Below, one piece after another: positions 52,466 through 60,967 of a DNA stretch of 64,000 nucleotides. Source of the stretch: Cellvibrio fontiphilus (GTDB lineage Bacteria > Pseudomonadota > Gammaproteobacteria > Pseudomonadales > Cellvibrionaceae); the NCBI RefSeq assembly GCF_035317345.1, contig NZ_JAYKTU010000002.1; one strand, 5' to 3'. Each line of letters begins with the position of its first letter. Within the stretch, counting starts at the first letter, position 1. Under the pieces are notes generated by a model. The model did not search any database and had not been told where the DNA came from. It was given only the letters and a program-made list of their open reading frames with translations. The translations under genes were made by a program, and so were the position numbers.

Positions 52466-52714
52466 GGTGATTCCTCTTGTCGCCGTTTCTTGTTGTAAGT
52501 GGCGGCAGCCTAGAGGCTGGGGCCCGGCGAGTCCATATAGGCAAATGGACAATTACAGTCTTTTACCTGTGAACGCCGGTGATCCTGCCCACTGATGGCG
52601 GCGTATCTAGTTTTAACAATTATCAGTTCACTGATGTTTACCGGCAGCCCGTTTGCAGCGGTCGCCCATTTTGATTTTTAACCATGCAGGAATGCCCAAT
52701 AAAGGCCCAACCCC

Positions 52715-53248
52715 ATGCGCACCTTGTGGAAATCGCTCTTTTTTTCAGGCTTGATACTTATGCTCTCCTCTTGTTCCAGTACGTCAATTAACGACTACAC
52801 CAACAACACGCCAGTGCTTGACCCCAAGCAGTTTTTTAATGGCTCCCTGAGCGCTCATGGCGTATTAAAAAATCGCGGTGGCAAGGTGACGCGTCACTTC
52901 AACGCCACCATCAAAGCCTATTGGACCAATGGTGTGGGAACACTGGAAGAGCGTTTTGTATTTGATGATGGCGAAGTCCAGTTCCGCACCTGGACACTCA
53001 CACCCAACGGCAAAGGCTACGATGCTACCGCCGGCGATGTTATAGGCACAGGTCAAGCCAATGTCAGTGGCAACGCCATGAAGCTGGATTACACCCTGGA
53101 GATCACCTACAAAGGCTCACCCTTGCAATTACAGGTGGAGGACTGGATGTGGCAAGTGGATAACAAGGTGCTGCTCAATGAATCCATCTTGCGCAAGTGG
53201 GGCTTCAAAGTGGGCAGCATCCAACTGGTTATTGTTAAAAACGAATAG
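52715..53248 (+). CDS. DUF3833 lipoprotein
   Basis: 177 residues. Signal with lipobox MLSSC. The mature part carries FFNGSLSAHGVLKNRGGKVT, then GVGTLEERFVFDDGEVQFRT and ILRKWGFKVGSIQLVIVKN, matching DUF3833, a lipocalin-like lipoprotein family of unknown function. AAAGG precedes the ATG. Its 3' end overlaps the convergent TPR gene by 14 bases. Confidence 0.85.
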   Translation: MRTLWKSLFFSGLILMLSSCSSTSINDYTNNTPVLDPKQFFNGSLSAHGVLKNRGGKVTRHFNATIKAYWTNGVGTLEERFVFDDGEVQFRTWTLTPNGKGYDATAGDVIGTGQANVSGNAMKLDYTLEITYKGSPLQLQVEDWMWQVDNKVLLNESILRKWGFKVGSIQLVIVKNE

Positions 53249-54392
53249 TGTTTAGTTGATACACCTTGTCACGCATGTGCTCCGCGTTTTCTTTATCGCC
53301 CAACGCATCGTAAATAGTTACCGCCAGGCGATAAAAACGGATTTCATCTTTTTCTTTTTTAATCGCCGCTTTAATTAAGCCGAGCGCTTTGGTGTAGTCC
53401 TGTTGATCGGCGGCTTCCTGCGCGCGGCGATACATGTAATAGGGGTTGGCATTGCGGTGTTTGCGCACCCGCTCCTGATAATATTTCTGCCGCTCCGCAT
53501 TGCCGGTCTCTTTATACAAACCCGCCAGATTATGCATGATGGTGTAATCCCTGGGGTTTACTTTCAGGCCATGTAAATAGATGGCTTCAGCCTCAACCAG
53601 AAACCCCTGACGGCGATAAAAACTGCCAAAGTTACTCCAGATATAACTTGGCTCCTCGCTCATAAGTAGCGCTTTGCGCAAATACAAAAACGCGTTGCGA
53701 CTATCGCCCTCCGCCGCCAACTCCATACCGCGATTGGAATAAAACTGTGCGGCTATCAGATCCTTGCCAATCACTTTTTGTTTGTAATGCGCGCGAAAGC
53801 GACGCATTTCCAGATCCACTACTATGTCGGCGACATCGGCGGTATTAACCGACCGGATCCAGGAGCGCACCCCGTTGGACATAAAGACCTTGGCATTCAC
53901 ATGCCGCATAAATAAATAGGTGTCGCCTTCACGCATATCCCAGGTCGGCGGCAACATCACTTCATTCACCTCCGCCTTCAGCCCCAAGTGCCTCGCCATA
54001 GCCACATAGAGCAGGGTGTAACTCAGGCAATTGGCCTGACGTTTTTCAAAGGCATCAATACCGGTATTAGTGGTGTAAGCCGAGTAGGTAATACCGCGCC
54101 CACCCAACTGCGTGGAGGTCATCAACGCCTGGTGCAGAGCTTCAGCTTTTTTATCCGCCGTTATTTCTCCCGCTGCGGCTGCCTCGGCGAATGCTTTCAT
54201 CTCCGGGGTCAAGGCAAACAGCTCGTGATCAGGCAGTTCACTCGATGTGTAAGGGCGCCCCAGAATCAACTCACCCGACAGTGCAAGGCTGACCGGCCCC
54301 TTATCCCCCATCAAAGGCACTTTTTGCACCACCGCAGAACAACCGCAGAGGCTGATGTAGAGAAAAACCGCAAAAAACCGCCATAAATTCAT
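53235..54392 (-). CDS. Transglutaminase-like / TPR lipoprotein
   Basis: 385 residues. Signal with lipobox LCGC. Residues 90-170 hold a transglutaminase-like core: FEKRQANCLSYTLLYVAMAR (Cys), VMLPPTWDMREGDTYLFMRH and VDIVVDLEM-type Asp region (ADIVVDLEMRRF), with His in MRHVNAKV. Residues 205-385 are TPRs (FYSNRGMELAAEGDSRNAFL, LHGLKVNPRDYTIMHNLAGL). It may be a periplasmic protease or peptidoglycan-linked scaffold; the reaction is not assignable. Confidence 0.78.
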   Translation of the reverse strand: MNLWRFFAVFLYISLCGCSAVVQKVPLMGDKGPVSLALSGELILGRPYTSSELPDHELFALTPEMKAFAEAAAAGEITADKKAEALHQALMTSTQLGGRGITYSAYTTNTGIDAFEKRQANCLSYTLLYVAMARHLGLKAEVNEVMLPPTWDMREGDTYLFMRHVNAKVFMSNGVRSWIRSVNTADVADIVVDLEMRRFRAHYKQKVIGKDLIAAQFYSNRGMELAAEGDSRNAFLYLRKALLMSEEPSYIWSNFGSFYRRQGFLVEAEAIYLHGLKVNPRDYTIMHNLAGLYKETGNAERQKYYQERVRKHRNANPYYMYRRAQEAADQQDYTKALGLIKAAIKKEKDEIRFYRLAVTIYDALGDKENAEHMRDKVYQLNTIRF

Positions 54393-54553
54393 GGTTATTT
54401 ATCCTGATCAGGGGCTTTGTCTGTTATTCAGTATAGCTGGCGCCTGCCGGGTATCTAGGCGCGCCAAACGCACTAGCCCATTGACTGTAAAGGTTTTTTA
54501 CGGAAACACATCAACCCCCTTGAAGATTCACCAATCACTCAGCCGGATTCAAT

Positions 54554-54590
54554 TGCGCCGCCCTAGTGCAATTTTGCGCCAAGAGAGTGC
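54554..54590 (+). promoter_or_regulatory. Two NtrC-like enhancer sites
   Basis: Both sites read TGCGCC-N5-AGTGC (54554-54569 and 54575-54590), 21 bases or two helical turns apart, close to the NtrC consensus TGCACC-N5-GGTGC. The first extends to a dyad with outer arms AATTGC/GCAATT. They lie about 175-200 bases before the sigma-54 promoter, a usual enhancer distance. Binding is inferred. Confidence 0.6.
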
Positions 54591-54750
54591 GACTCGCCCA
54601 TCGTCAAGCACCAGTCACAGACCACCGGATTGTGCACAGCCGGCACCAAAAAAACGCAGTGCATTTTTTTGTGATCCGGCGTCGTGCAAAAGTTAAAAAA
54701 TTTCTACTCGCCGGTGAAATTCCTGCGCCATAAAAATGCATTTCCGTTCT

Positions 54751-54766
54751 TGGCACAGTGTTTGAA
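54751..54766 (+). promoter_or_regulatory. Sigma-54 (RpoN) promoter
   Basis: TGGCAC (54751-54756), N5, TTGAA (54762-54766). The spacing between the GG at -24 and the GA at -12 fits consensus TGGCACG-N4-TTGCW with one mismatch (A for C at -12). Transcription should start near 54777, about 80 bases before the nrtA-like ATG. Confidence 0.7.
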
Positions 54767-54858
54767 TAGGGTCAGGTACCAAGGTTTTTATTTTTGTAAA
54801 AACAAAAAACACTTTCGCCAACACCATTTCGTTTTCGTTCACAGCCAGGAGCAAAAAA

Positions 54859-56235
54859 ATGCATGCAGTCTCACGTTTTTTAAAACCCATGAAAAAAGCG
54901 GCTGCCGTTCTTGCCGCCACCATTTCTTTGATCAGCGCAGCTCAGGCTGCAACTGGCCCCGCCGAAAAAACTGATTTGAAATTTGGTTTCATTAAATTAA
55001 CTGATATGGCAGACCTTGCCGTTGCCTATGAAAATGGTTATTTCGATGATGAAGGCCTGACTGTAGAACTGGAAGCGCAGGCTAACTGGAAGGTTGTACT
55101 TGACCGTGTAATTTCCGGTGAATTGGATGGCTCACACATGCTGCTCGCGCAACCTGTAGCCGCCAATATTGGTTATGGCACCCAAGCGGACTTGGTGTTT
55201 CCCTTCACCATGACACAAAACACTTACGCGATTACCGTTTCCAATGACATTTGGAAAAAAATGAAAAAAAATGTTCCAGTCGGTGCAGATGGAAAACCGG
55301 TTCACCCTATCAGTGCGAGCACACTGAAACCTGTCGTAGACAGTATGAAAGATGCGGGAAAATCCATCCAGATGGGTGTGGTATTTCCAGTATCTACTCA
55401 CAATATGGGTTTGCGTTATTGGCTGGCAGCCGGCGGTATTAACCCCGGTTTATATGCGCCGCACAAAGGTGACACCACCGGTCAAATCAATGCCGATGTT
55501 TTGCTGTCAGTAACACCGCCACCACAAATGCCAGCCACAATGGAAGCAGGCACAATTCAAGGTTATTCCGTAGGTGAGCCCTGGAACCAGCAAGCAGTGT
55601 TTCGCGGTATTGGTGTGCCGGTAATGGCAGTGCACAATAAAATTGGCGATAAAGTATTTGGTATGCGTCGCGATTTTATGGAGAAAAACCCTAACACTAC
55701 AGTGCGTGTTGTAAAAGCCATGATTCGCGCTGCTTATTGGTTAGATGAAAAAGAAAATGCCAATCGCCCTGCCGCTGCAAAAATGATTTCCGCCAGTCAC
55801 TATGTAGGTGCTGATTACAAAGTTATTGCCAACTCCATGACCGGTATATTTGAGTACGAGCGTAAAGATGTACGCCCAACGCCGGACTTCAACGTATTTT
55901 TCCGCTATAACGCCTCTTACCCACATGTTTCCGATGCGGTTTGGTACCTGACCCAAATGCGTCGCTGGGGCCAAATTCCTGAAGCCAAACCCGATAGCTG
56001 GTACATGGAAATGGCAAAAAAAGCCGTGGCGCCTGAAATTTACCAACAAGCGGCAGCTGACTTGATTGCCGAAGGAAAAATGGCTGCCAGCGACTTCCCC
56101 GATTTTAAAACCTTCAATGGCATTCGCACTCCCGATGAAACTGTGTGGATTGACGGCGTGCAGTTTGATGCAACCAAACCCAATGAATACCTCACCAAAT
56201 TCCCGATTGGCTTAAAAGGTGATGAAAAAATTTAA
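54859..56235 (+). CDS. nrtA: Nitrate-type ABC transporter substrate-binding protein (NrtA/CmpA family)
   Basis: 458 residues, AGGAG upstream of the ATG at 54859. Signal peptide ends at AQAATG (about residue 31); there is no lipobox. LKFGFIKLTDMADLAVAYEN, EAQANWKVVLDRVISGELDG and GYGTQADLVFPFTMTQNTYA are typical of NrtA/CmpA/TauA-like nitrate or bicarbonate receptors. C-terminal MRRWGQIPEAKPDSWYMEMA fits NrtA. Expected to deliver nitrate or nitrite to the permease. The ligand is inferred from family and the NtrC/sigma-54 control region; taurine or cyanate is less likely. Confidence 0.88.
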   Translation: MHAVSRFLKPMKKAAAVLAATISLISAAQAATGPAEKTDLKFGFIKLTDMADLAVAYENGYFDDEGLTVELEAQANWKVVLDRVISGELDGSHMLLAQPVAANIGYGTQADLVFPFTMTQNTYAITVSNDIWKKMKKNVPVGADGKPVHPISASTLKPVVDSMKDAGKSIQMGVVFPVSTHNMGLRYWLAAGGINPGLYAPHKGDTTGQINADVLLSVTPPPQMPATMEAGTIQGYSVGEPWNQQAVFRGIGVPVMAVHNKIGDKVFGMRRDFMEKNPNTTVRVVKAMIRAAYWLDEKENANRPAAAKMISASHYVGADYKVIANSMTGIFEYERKDVRPTPDFNVFFRYNASYPHVSDAVWYLTQMRRWGQIPEAKPDSWYMEMAKKAVAPEIYQQAAADLIAEGKMAASDFPDFKTFNGIRTPDETVWIDGVQFDATKPNEYLTKFPIGLKGDEKI

Positions 56236-56269
56236 TTGCCCAGCGGGCCAATGGCTCGCTGCAATTAAA
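56231..56269 (+). promoter_or_regulatory. Intercistronic hairpin between nrtA and nrtB
   Basis: TTTAATTGC (56231-56239) pairs with GCAATTAAA (56261-56269), with an inner stem AGCG/CGCT and GCC/GGC around AAT. It includes the nrtA stop. Probably protects or limits the downstream message so the binding protein is made in excess. Confidence 0.6.
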
Positions 56270-56359
56270 CAGAGTTGTTGTAGGTAGATTCTATTTTTTA
56301 GTAAACGTTGTAGCGCCACTGCCGAATTCAGGTTCGGCAGTGAGCCCGAGGAAACGATC

Positions 56360-57337
56360 ATGAGCACTAAATTAGCAACCTTGAAACTTGAACAATTTAA
56401 AGCAATCAAATGGCGTGAAGTTGTCATCAGCATGTTAATGCCCATGATCGGTGTACTCATGTTTTTAATGCTCTGGCACAGTGTTGCACCCCATGTAAAA
56501 ACCTCGCTGGGTGAATTCCCGCAACCAAAACAAGTGTATGAGCAGTGGGGCAACCTGGTTGATGAATACACGGCAGAGCAAGCGCGTGCTGAACAATTTT
56601 ATGAGCGGCAGGAAAAACGCAACGCTGAGCTGCTTGCAAATGATCCCAATGCAAAATTGGATGAACGCAGCTTCAGTGGTCGCCCCACATTTTTTGACAA
56701 AATTAAAACCAGCCTGGTCACTGTACTCTCCGGTTTTTTGGTTGCCTCGGTGATTGCGATTCCCCTGGGTATAGTGATTGGTTTGAGCCAACCCTTGTAT
56801 AGCGCTTTCAACCCCTTAATCCAATTATTTAAACCGGTATCGCCACTGGCATGGTTGCCACTGGTCACCATTGTGGTGAGCGCAGTTTACGTTTCTGATT
56901 CACCAATGTTTTCCAAGTCTTACATTATTTCTTTGTTAACCGTAAGCCTCTGTTCACTCTGGCCCACCATGATTAATACCGCCGTGGGTGTCGCTGGCGT
57001 GAGCAAAGATCTGATCAATGTGAGCCGTGTATTGCGTTTGGGCTGGTTCACCCACGTAATGAAAATTGTATTGCCCTCAGCCATTCCCATGATGTTTACC
57101 GGCTTGCGCATTTCACTGGGCATCGCCTGGATGGTATTGATCGCTGCTGAAATGCTGTCGCAAAACCCCGGCCTTGGAAAATTCGTATGGGATGAATTTC
57201 AAAACGGTTCATCCGATTCACTGAGCCGAATTTGCCTCGCCATTTTAGTGATAGGCGCCATAGGTTTCTTCCTCGACCGCACCATTTTGATGATTCAAAC
57301 CTATGTGAATTGGGATAAGAGCGCGGTGGTTCGTTAA
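56360..57337 (+). CDS. nrtB: Nitrate-type ABC transporter permease
   Basis: 325 residues, GAGGAAAC before ATG. Hydrophobic helix near residue 28-50, a 70-residue charged insert (EQARAEQFYERQEKRNAELL) typical of NrtB/CmpB, then five helices with the EAA motif (GVSKDLINVSRVLRLGWFTH followed by VMKIVLPSAIPM). The final helices IAWMVLIAAEML and LAILVIGAIGFFLDR complete the BPD_transp_1 domain. Confidence 0.92.
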   Translation: MSTKLATLKLEQFKAIKWREVVISMLMPMIGVLMFLMLWHSVAPHVKTSLGEFPQPKQVYEQWGNLVDEYTAEQARAEQFYERQEKRNAELLANDPNAKLDERSFSGRPTFFDKIKTSLVTVLSGFLVASVIAIPLGIVIGLSQPLYSAFNPLIQLFKPVSPLAWLPLVTIVVSAVYVSDSPMFSKSYIISLLTVSLCSLWPTMINTAVGVAGVSKDLINVSRVLRLGWFTHVMKIVLPSAIPMMFTGLRISLGIAWMVLIAAEMLSQNPGLGKFVWDEFQNGSSDSLSRICLAILVIGAIGFFLDRTILMIQTYVNWDKSAVVR

Positions 57338-57441
57338 ACCACCGTTGATACCATGACAGTTTTTTAGTGCGGCACAGCAATTGCTTATTTGAGATTGATC
57401 CGCTTATTTATTTTTAGCAACAAGATTGCAGAGGAAACACC

Positions 57442-58302
57442 ATGAGCCAGATACATTTGGAACTCACCAAAGTCGGTATTGAATTCCCTACGCCCAAAGG
57501 CCCTTTTTGTGCACTGCAAAATGTGGATTTAAAAATTAAAAAAGGCGAATTTGTTTCGCTGATTGGCCACTCTGGTTGCGGCAAATCCACCGTACTGAAT
57601 ATTGTTGCCGGCCTTTATCAAGCCACTACCGGCGGCGTCGTGCTCAACGGTCGCGAAGTAAACGAACCGGGGCCGGAGCGCGCTGTGGTTTTCCAAAACC
57701 ATTCACTGCTGCCCTGGTTAACCGCCTATGAAAATGTGGAGCTGGGTGTAAAGCGTGTGTTTAAAGGCAAAAAAACCAAAGCGCAAATGCGCGAGTGGAT
57801 TGAACACAACCTCGAATTAGTGCACATGAGCCACGCCATGCATAAACGCCCCGATGAAATTTCCGGCGGCATGAAACAGCGCGTGGGTATTGCGCGCGCA
57901 CTCGCCATGGAACCACAAGTGCTGTTGATGGACGAGCCTTTTGGTGCACTGGATGCGCTGACCCGTGCACACCTGCAAGACTCACTGATGGAAATCCAGA
58001 ACCAGTTGGGCAATACCGTGATTATGATTACCCACGATGTCGATGAAGCTGTATTGCTTTCAGATCGTATTGTAATGATGACCAACGGCCCTGCTGCCAC
58101 CGTGGGTGAAATTCTGGATGTGCATTTGCCACGCCCGCGCAATCGTCTGGAATTGGCGGACAATGCCGAATACAACGGCTATCGCTCGGCGGTGTTGCGC
58201 TTCCTTTACGAAAAACAACGCAAGGTGGAGCCGATCAGTGTAAAGCGCGCGGAAAAGCTCGCCGATAAAGACACCAGCGCACCCGCCAAAAGTGTTGCCT
58301 GA
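57442..58302 (+). CDS. nrtC: Nitrate-type ABC transporter ATPase
   Basis: 286 residues, GAGGAAAC before ATG. Walker A GHSGCGKST, Q-loop VVFQNHSLLPWL, signature ISGGMKQRVGIARAL, Walker B VLLMDEPFGALDALT and H-loop MITHDVDEAV are all intact. It lacks the second, receptor-like domain of cyanobacterial NrtC, so it corresponds to NrtD/SsuB-sized ATPases. No nitrate reductase gene follows. The C-terminal tail is Lys-rich and family-atypical. Confidence 0.92.
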   Translation: MSQIHLELTKVGIEFPTPKGPFCALQNVDLKIKKGEFVSLIGHSGCGKSTVLNIVAGLYQATTGGVVLNGREVNEPGPERAVVFQNHSLLPWLTAYENVELGVKRVFKGKKTKAQMREWIEHNLELVHMSHAMHKRPDEISGGMKQRVGIARALAMEPQVLLMDEPFGALDALTRAHLQDSLMEIQNQLGNTVIMITHDVDEAVLLSDRIVMMTNGPAATVGEILDVHLPRPRNRLELADNAEYNGYRSAVLRFLYEKQRKVEPISVKRAEKLADKDTSAPAKSVA

Positions 58303-58311
58303 TCTTGCTTA

Positions 58312-58323
58312 GTTAGCGCTAAC
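58312..58323. repeat. 12-base perfect palindrome after nrtC
   Basis: GTTAGCGCTAAC, ten bases after the nrtC stop and about 90 bases before the next gene. Possible factor site; no terminator T-tract. Confidence 0.4.
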
Positions 58324-58414
58324 CGACAAGTGCACCAGTGAGTGACGTGAGTTAGAGTTAAAAACCAGGGAAGGTTTATGCTAGTCTGCGCGCAGGTTAA
58401 TGCGGAGACACAGT

Positions 58415-60967
58415 GTGTTTAATAATAATAATTTCAGACAAGATTCCCACGCGTTTATCAGTATTTTGGTGGTCAACAGCGATAACACCGCCTTAGACGC
58501 CATACTCACCTGTCTGGAAGATGCAAATTATCAGACAATACATGCCGTAGATTCCGCCCAAAAAGCCCTGCGTTTACTTCGCCACCAACCGGTGGATTTG
58601 TTAATTGTCGATGTAGAAACCCCCGATCTGGATGGATGGCGTTTATCGCGGCTGGTGCGCAGCGGTATTTTGCACTGCCGTGCCGACCTGCCCATCATCA
58701 TCACCGCGCGCACCTGGTGTGAGCGCATTGCTGAGGTCACCGCACGCGAATACGGTATCAACCAGCTGGTTCCACTCGATCACCTGCACCGCCTGATTCC
58801 CGCCATTACCCAGCTCAGTCAGGCGCAGGCAGTGGGTTCACGCAAACCGCGTTTGTTGGTGATAGAGGACGAACCCGACACCGCAGACCTGATTAAACGG
58901 GTGTTGGCAGCCAATTTCGAAATAGAGGTTGCCGATCAGGGCGATACCGGCCTTGCGGCCTGGCAGCGCGGCCAGCACGATCTGGTATTGTTGGACGTGA
59001 TGCTACCCAAATTATCCGGGCGCGACATATTGATTGAGATACAAACCAGTCGCCCCAGCCAACCCGTCGTGATAATGACTGCACACACCACTATCGATCA
59101 GGCCGAAGAATTAATGTTGCTGGGCGCGGTGGATTTTTTACCCAAACCTTTTCGCGCCGACCAACTGCGCCGGGTATGCGATATAGCCATTCACCGCGAC
59201 GATTTTTTAGTGAGCAACGCGCAATTTGCCGCGCGGGTAAAATCCCTGGAAGCACGCGAGCTCGCGTTTCGCCAACTCTACGAAAATCATCACCAACTGT
59301 TAAACGATTTGCAATCAGTGGTGATGGAACTGGATTTGGACTTCCGCATTCACTACTTAAATCATGCCTGGGAAAAATTGCTGGGTTTTGCCATCTCCGA
59401 CTGTATAGGCCACAAGCTGGATCATTTTATTGCACCTGATGATGTCAGCCAGTTTGCGCTGTTTAAAAGTAAAATTCGCAAAGCGCTGCAACAAAAAAAG
59501 CCCTGCCCGGAAATTGAACTCTGTTTCAGCACCAATCGTCACCAGCGAATCTGGGCACAATTAAAAATCAGCCGCTCCAGTAAAATTAATGAACAGACCA
59601 CACTCACCGTGTGCCTGGACAATGTGACTGAGCGACGCGAATCCCAGGCGCAGTTAAAATACCTGGCAATGCACGACTCACTCACCGGTTTGTACAATCG
59701 GCACTTTTTTGAAACTACGCTCAGCCAACTGACCGCAGACTCAGTGCGCACCCAAACCCAACACGCACTGGTGTATATGGATCTGGATCACTTTAAAGTG
59801 ATTAACGATACCTTCGGCCACCAGCGCGGTGACGAGGTGTTGCGCGATATGTCGCGCCTGCTCAGCCAACAAGTGCGCAGCAGCGACATTCTCTGTCGGT
59901 TGGGCGGCGATGAATTTGCCATTTTACTGCGCGACAGCAGCAACGGCGAAGCGCACGAATTTGCCTTGAGCTTGCAAGCCATAGTTGCCGGTTTCAGTTT
60001 TCCCTTGCACGAACAGCAAATCAATTTGGGTAGCAGTATTGGTATCAGTTTGATCGACGGCAGCACCCACAACCCTGAAGAATATTTAATGCGTGCGGAC
60101 ATAGCGCTCTATGTCGCCAAGGGCCGTGGGCGCAATTTAATTCACCTCTATAACCCGCTGGATAGCGAAAGCGATGAGCTGCGCCACTCCATCAATATGT
60201 CGCAAAAAGTGCGCAAAGCGATTGTAGAAGATCGCATAGCACTTTATTTCCAACCGATTTTTGACGTAAAAGCCAACCGGGTTTCCTACTACGAAGCGCT
60301 GGTGCGCTTGCAGGATCTAGACGGCAAAACCATTGGCCCCTGCAGTTTTATACCGGCGCTGGAAGCCTCCGGCGAAATGCATTTATTGGATCGCTGGATT
60401 ATTAAATTAGCTATTCGCCATTTGCGCGATTATCCAGTGCTCAACCACGTTGCTATCAACTTGTCAGCACAGGCATTTAAAGATGAACAACTAATGCCGA
60501 CCATCCTCGCCAGTTTGGAAGAGACAGGCGTGGACCCGAGCCGAATTACATTTGAATTAACCGAGAGCGCAAGCTTATTTAACCTGCATATTACCCAGCG
60601 CGTAATTGCTGAATTGCACAAGCTTGGCTGCAGTTTTTCGGTGGATGATTTTGGTTCCGGCTTTAGCAGCTTTGCTTATTTAAAAGATTTACCAGCGGAT
60701 TATATTAAATTGGATGGCTCGTTTATCCAAAACCTGGACAGCGATGAGATTGATCAAACTCTGGTGAAATCCATGATCCAGGTTATCCAAACCCTGGGCA
60801 AAAAAGCCGTAGCTGAGTATGTGGAAAGCCATGCAATTTTGCGCATTCTGGAACAAATGGGTGTGGACTATGTTCAGGGATATCACCTGGGGCCGCCCAA
60901 ACCCGCAAAGGAACTTATTCAGGTGTCCCTGCTATTGCCGGAGCGAGTACCGGAACTTGGGGTTTAA
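58415..60967 (+). CDS. REC-REC-PAS-GGDEF-EAL c-di-GMP regulator
   Basis: 850 residues from GTG at 58415, chosen since GGAG lies seven bases before it; ATG at 58400 is the alternative and adds five residues. First receiver (about 10-125) has Asp in LLIVDVETPDLDG but lacks the usual Lys (QLVPLDHL) and is acid-pocket poor, so it may not be phosphorylated. Second receiver (140-255) is canonical: VIEDEPDT, LVLLDVMLPKLSG, DFLPKPF. PAS about 285-400; GGDEF 405-565 with CRLGGDEFAILL; EAL 590-840 with YEALVRLQD and VDDFGSGFSSFAYL. Both catalytic motifs are intact. It overlaps by 53 bases with the convergent kinase gene. Confidence 0.93.
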   Translation: MFNNNNFRQDSHAFISILVVNSDNTALDAILTCLEDANYQTIHAVDSAQKALRLLRHQPVDLLIVDVETPDLDGWRLSRLVRSGILHCRADLPIIITARTWCERIAEVTAREYGINQLVPLDHLHRLIPAITQLSQAQAVGSRKPRLLVIEDEPDTADLIKRVLAANFEIEVADQGDTGLAAWQRGQHDLVLLDVMLPKLSGRDILIEIQTSRPSQPVVIMTAHTTIDQAEELMLLGAVDFLPKPFRADQLRRVCDIAIHRDDFLVSNAQFAARVKSLEARELAFRQLYENHHQLLNDLQSVVMELDLDFRIHYLNHAWEKLLGFAISDCIGHKLDHFIAPDDVSQFALFKSKIRKALQQKKPCPEIELCFSTNRHQRIWAQLKISRSSKINEQTTLTVCLDNVTERRESQAQLKYLAMHDSLTGLYNRHFFETTLSQLTADSVRTQTQHALVYMDLDHFKVINDTFGHQRGDEVLRDMSRLLSQQVRSSDILCRLGGDEFAILLRDSSNGEAHEFALSLQAIVAGFSFPLHEQQINLGSSIGISLIDGSTHNPEEYLMRADIALYVAKGRGRNLIHLYNPLDSESDELRHSINMSQKVRKAIVEDRIALYFQPIFDVKANRVSYYEALVRLQDLDGKTIGPCSFIPALEASGEMHLLDRWIIKLAIRHLRDYPVLNHVAINLSAQAFKDEQLMPTILASLEETGVDPSRITFELTESASLFNLHITQRVIAELHKLGCSFSVDDFGSGFSSFAYLKDLPADYIKLDGSFIQNLDSDEIDQTLVKSMIQVIQTLGKKAVAEYVESHAILRILEQMGVDYVQGYHLGPPKPAKELIQVSLLLPERVPELGV

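Larger units (their letters stand above)
54393..54858. other. 466-bp regulatory region before nitrate-type transporter
   Basis: No gene. It holds two NtrC-like dyads near 54554-54590, an A-tract/T-tract stretch around 54647-54670 that could bend DNA or bind IHF, a sigma-54 promoter at 54751-54766 and an AT-rich leader. Confidence 0.6.
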
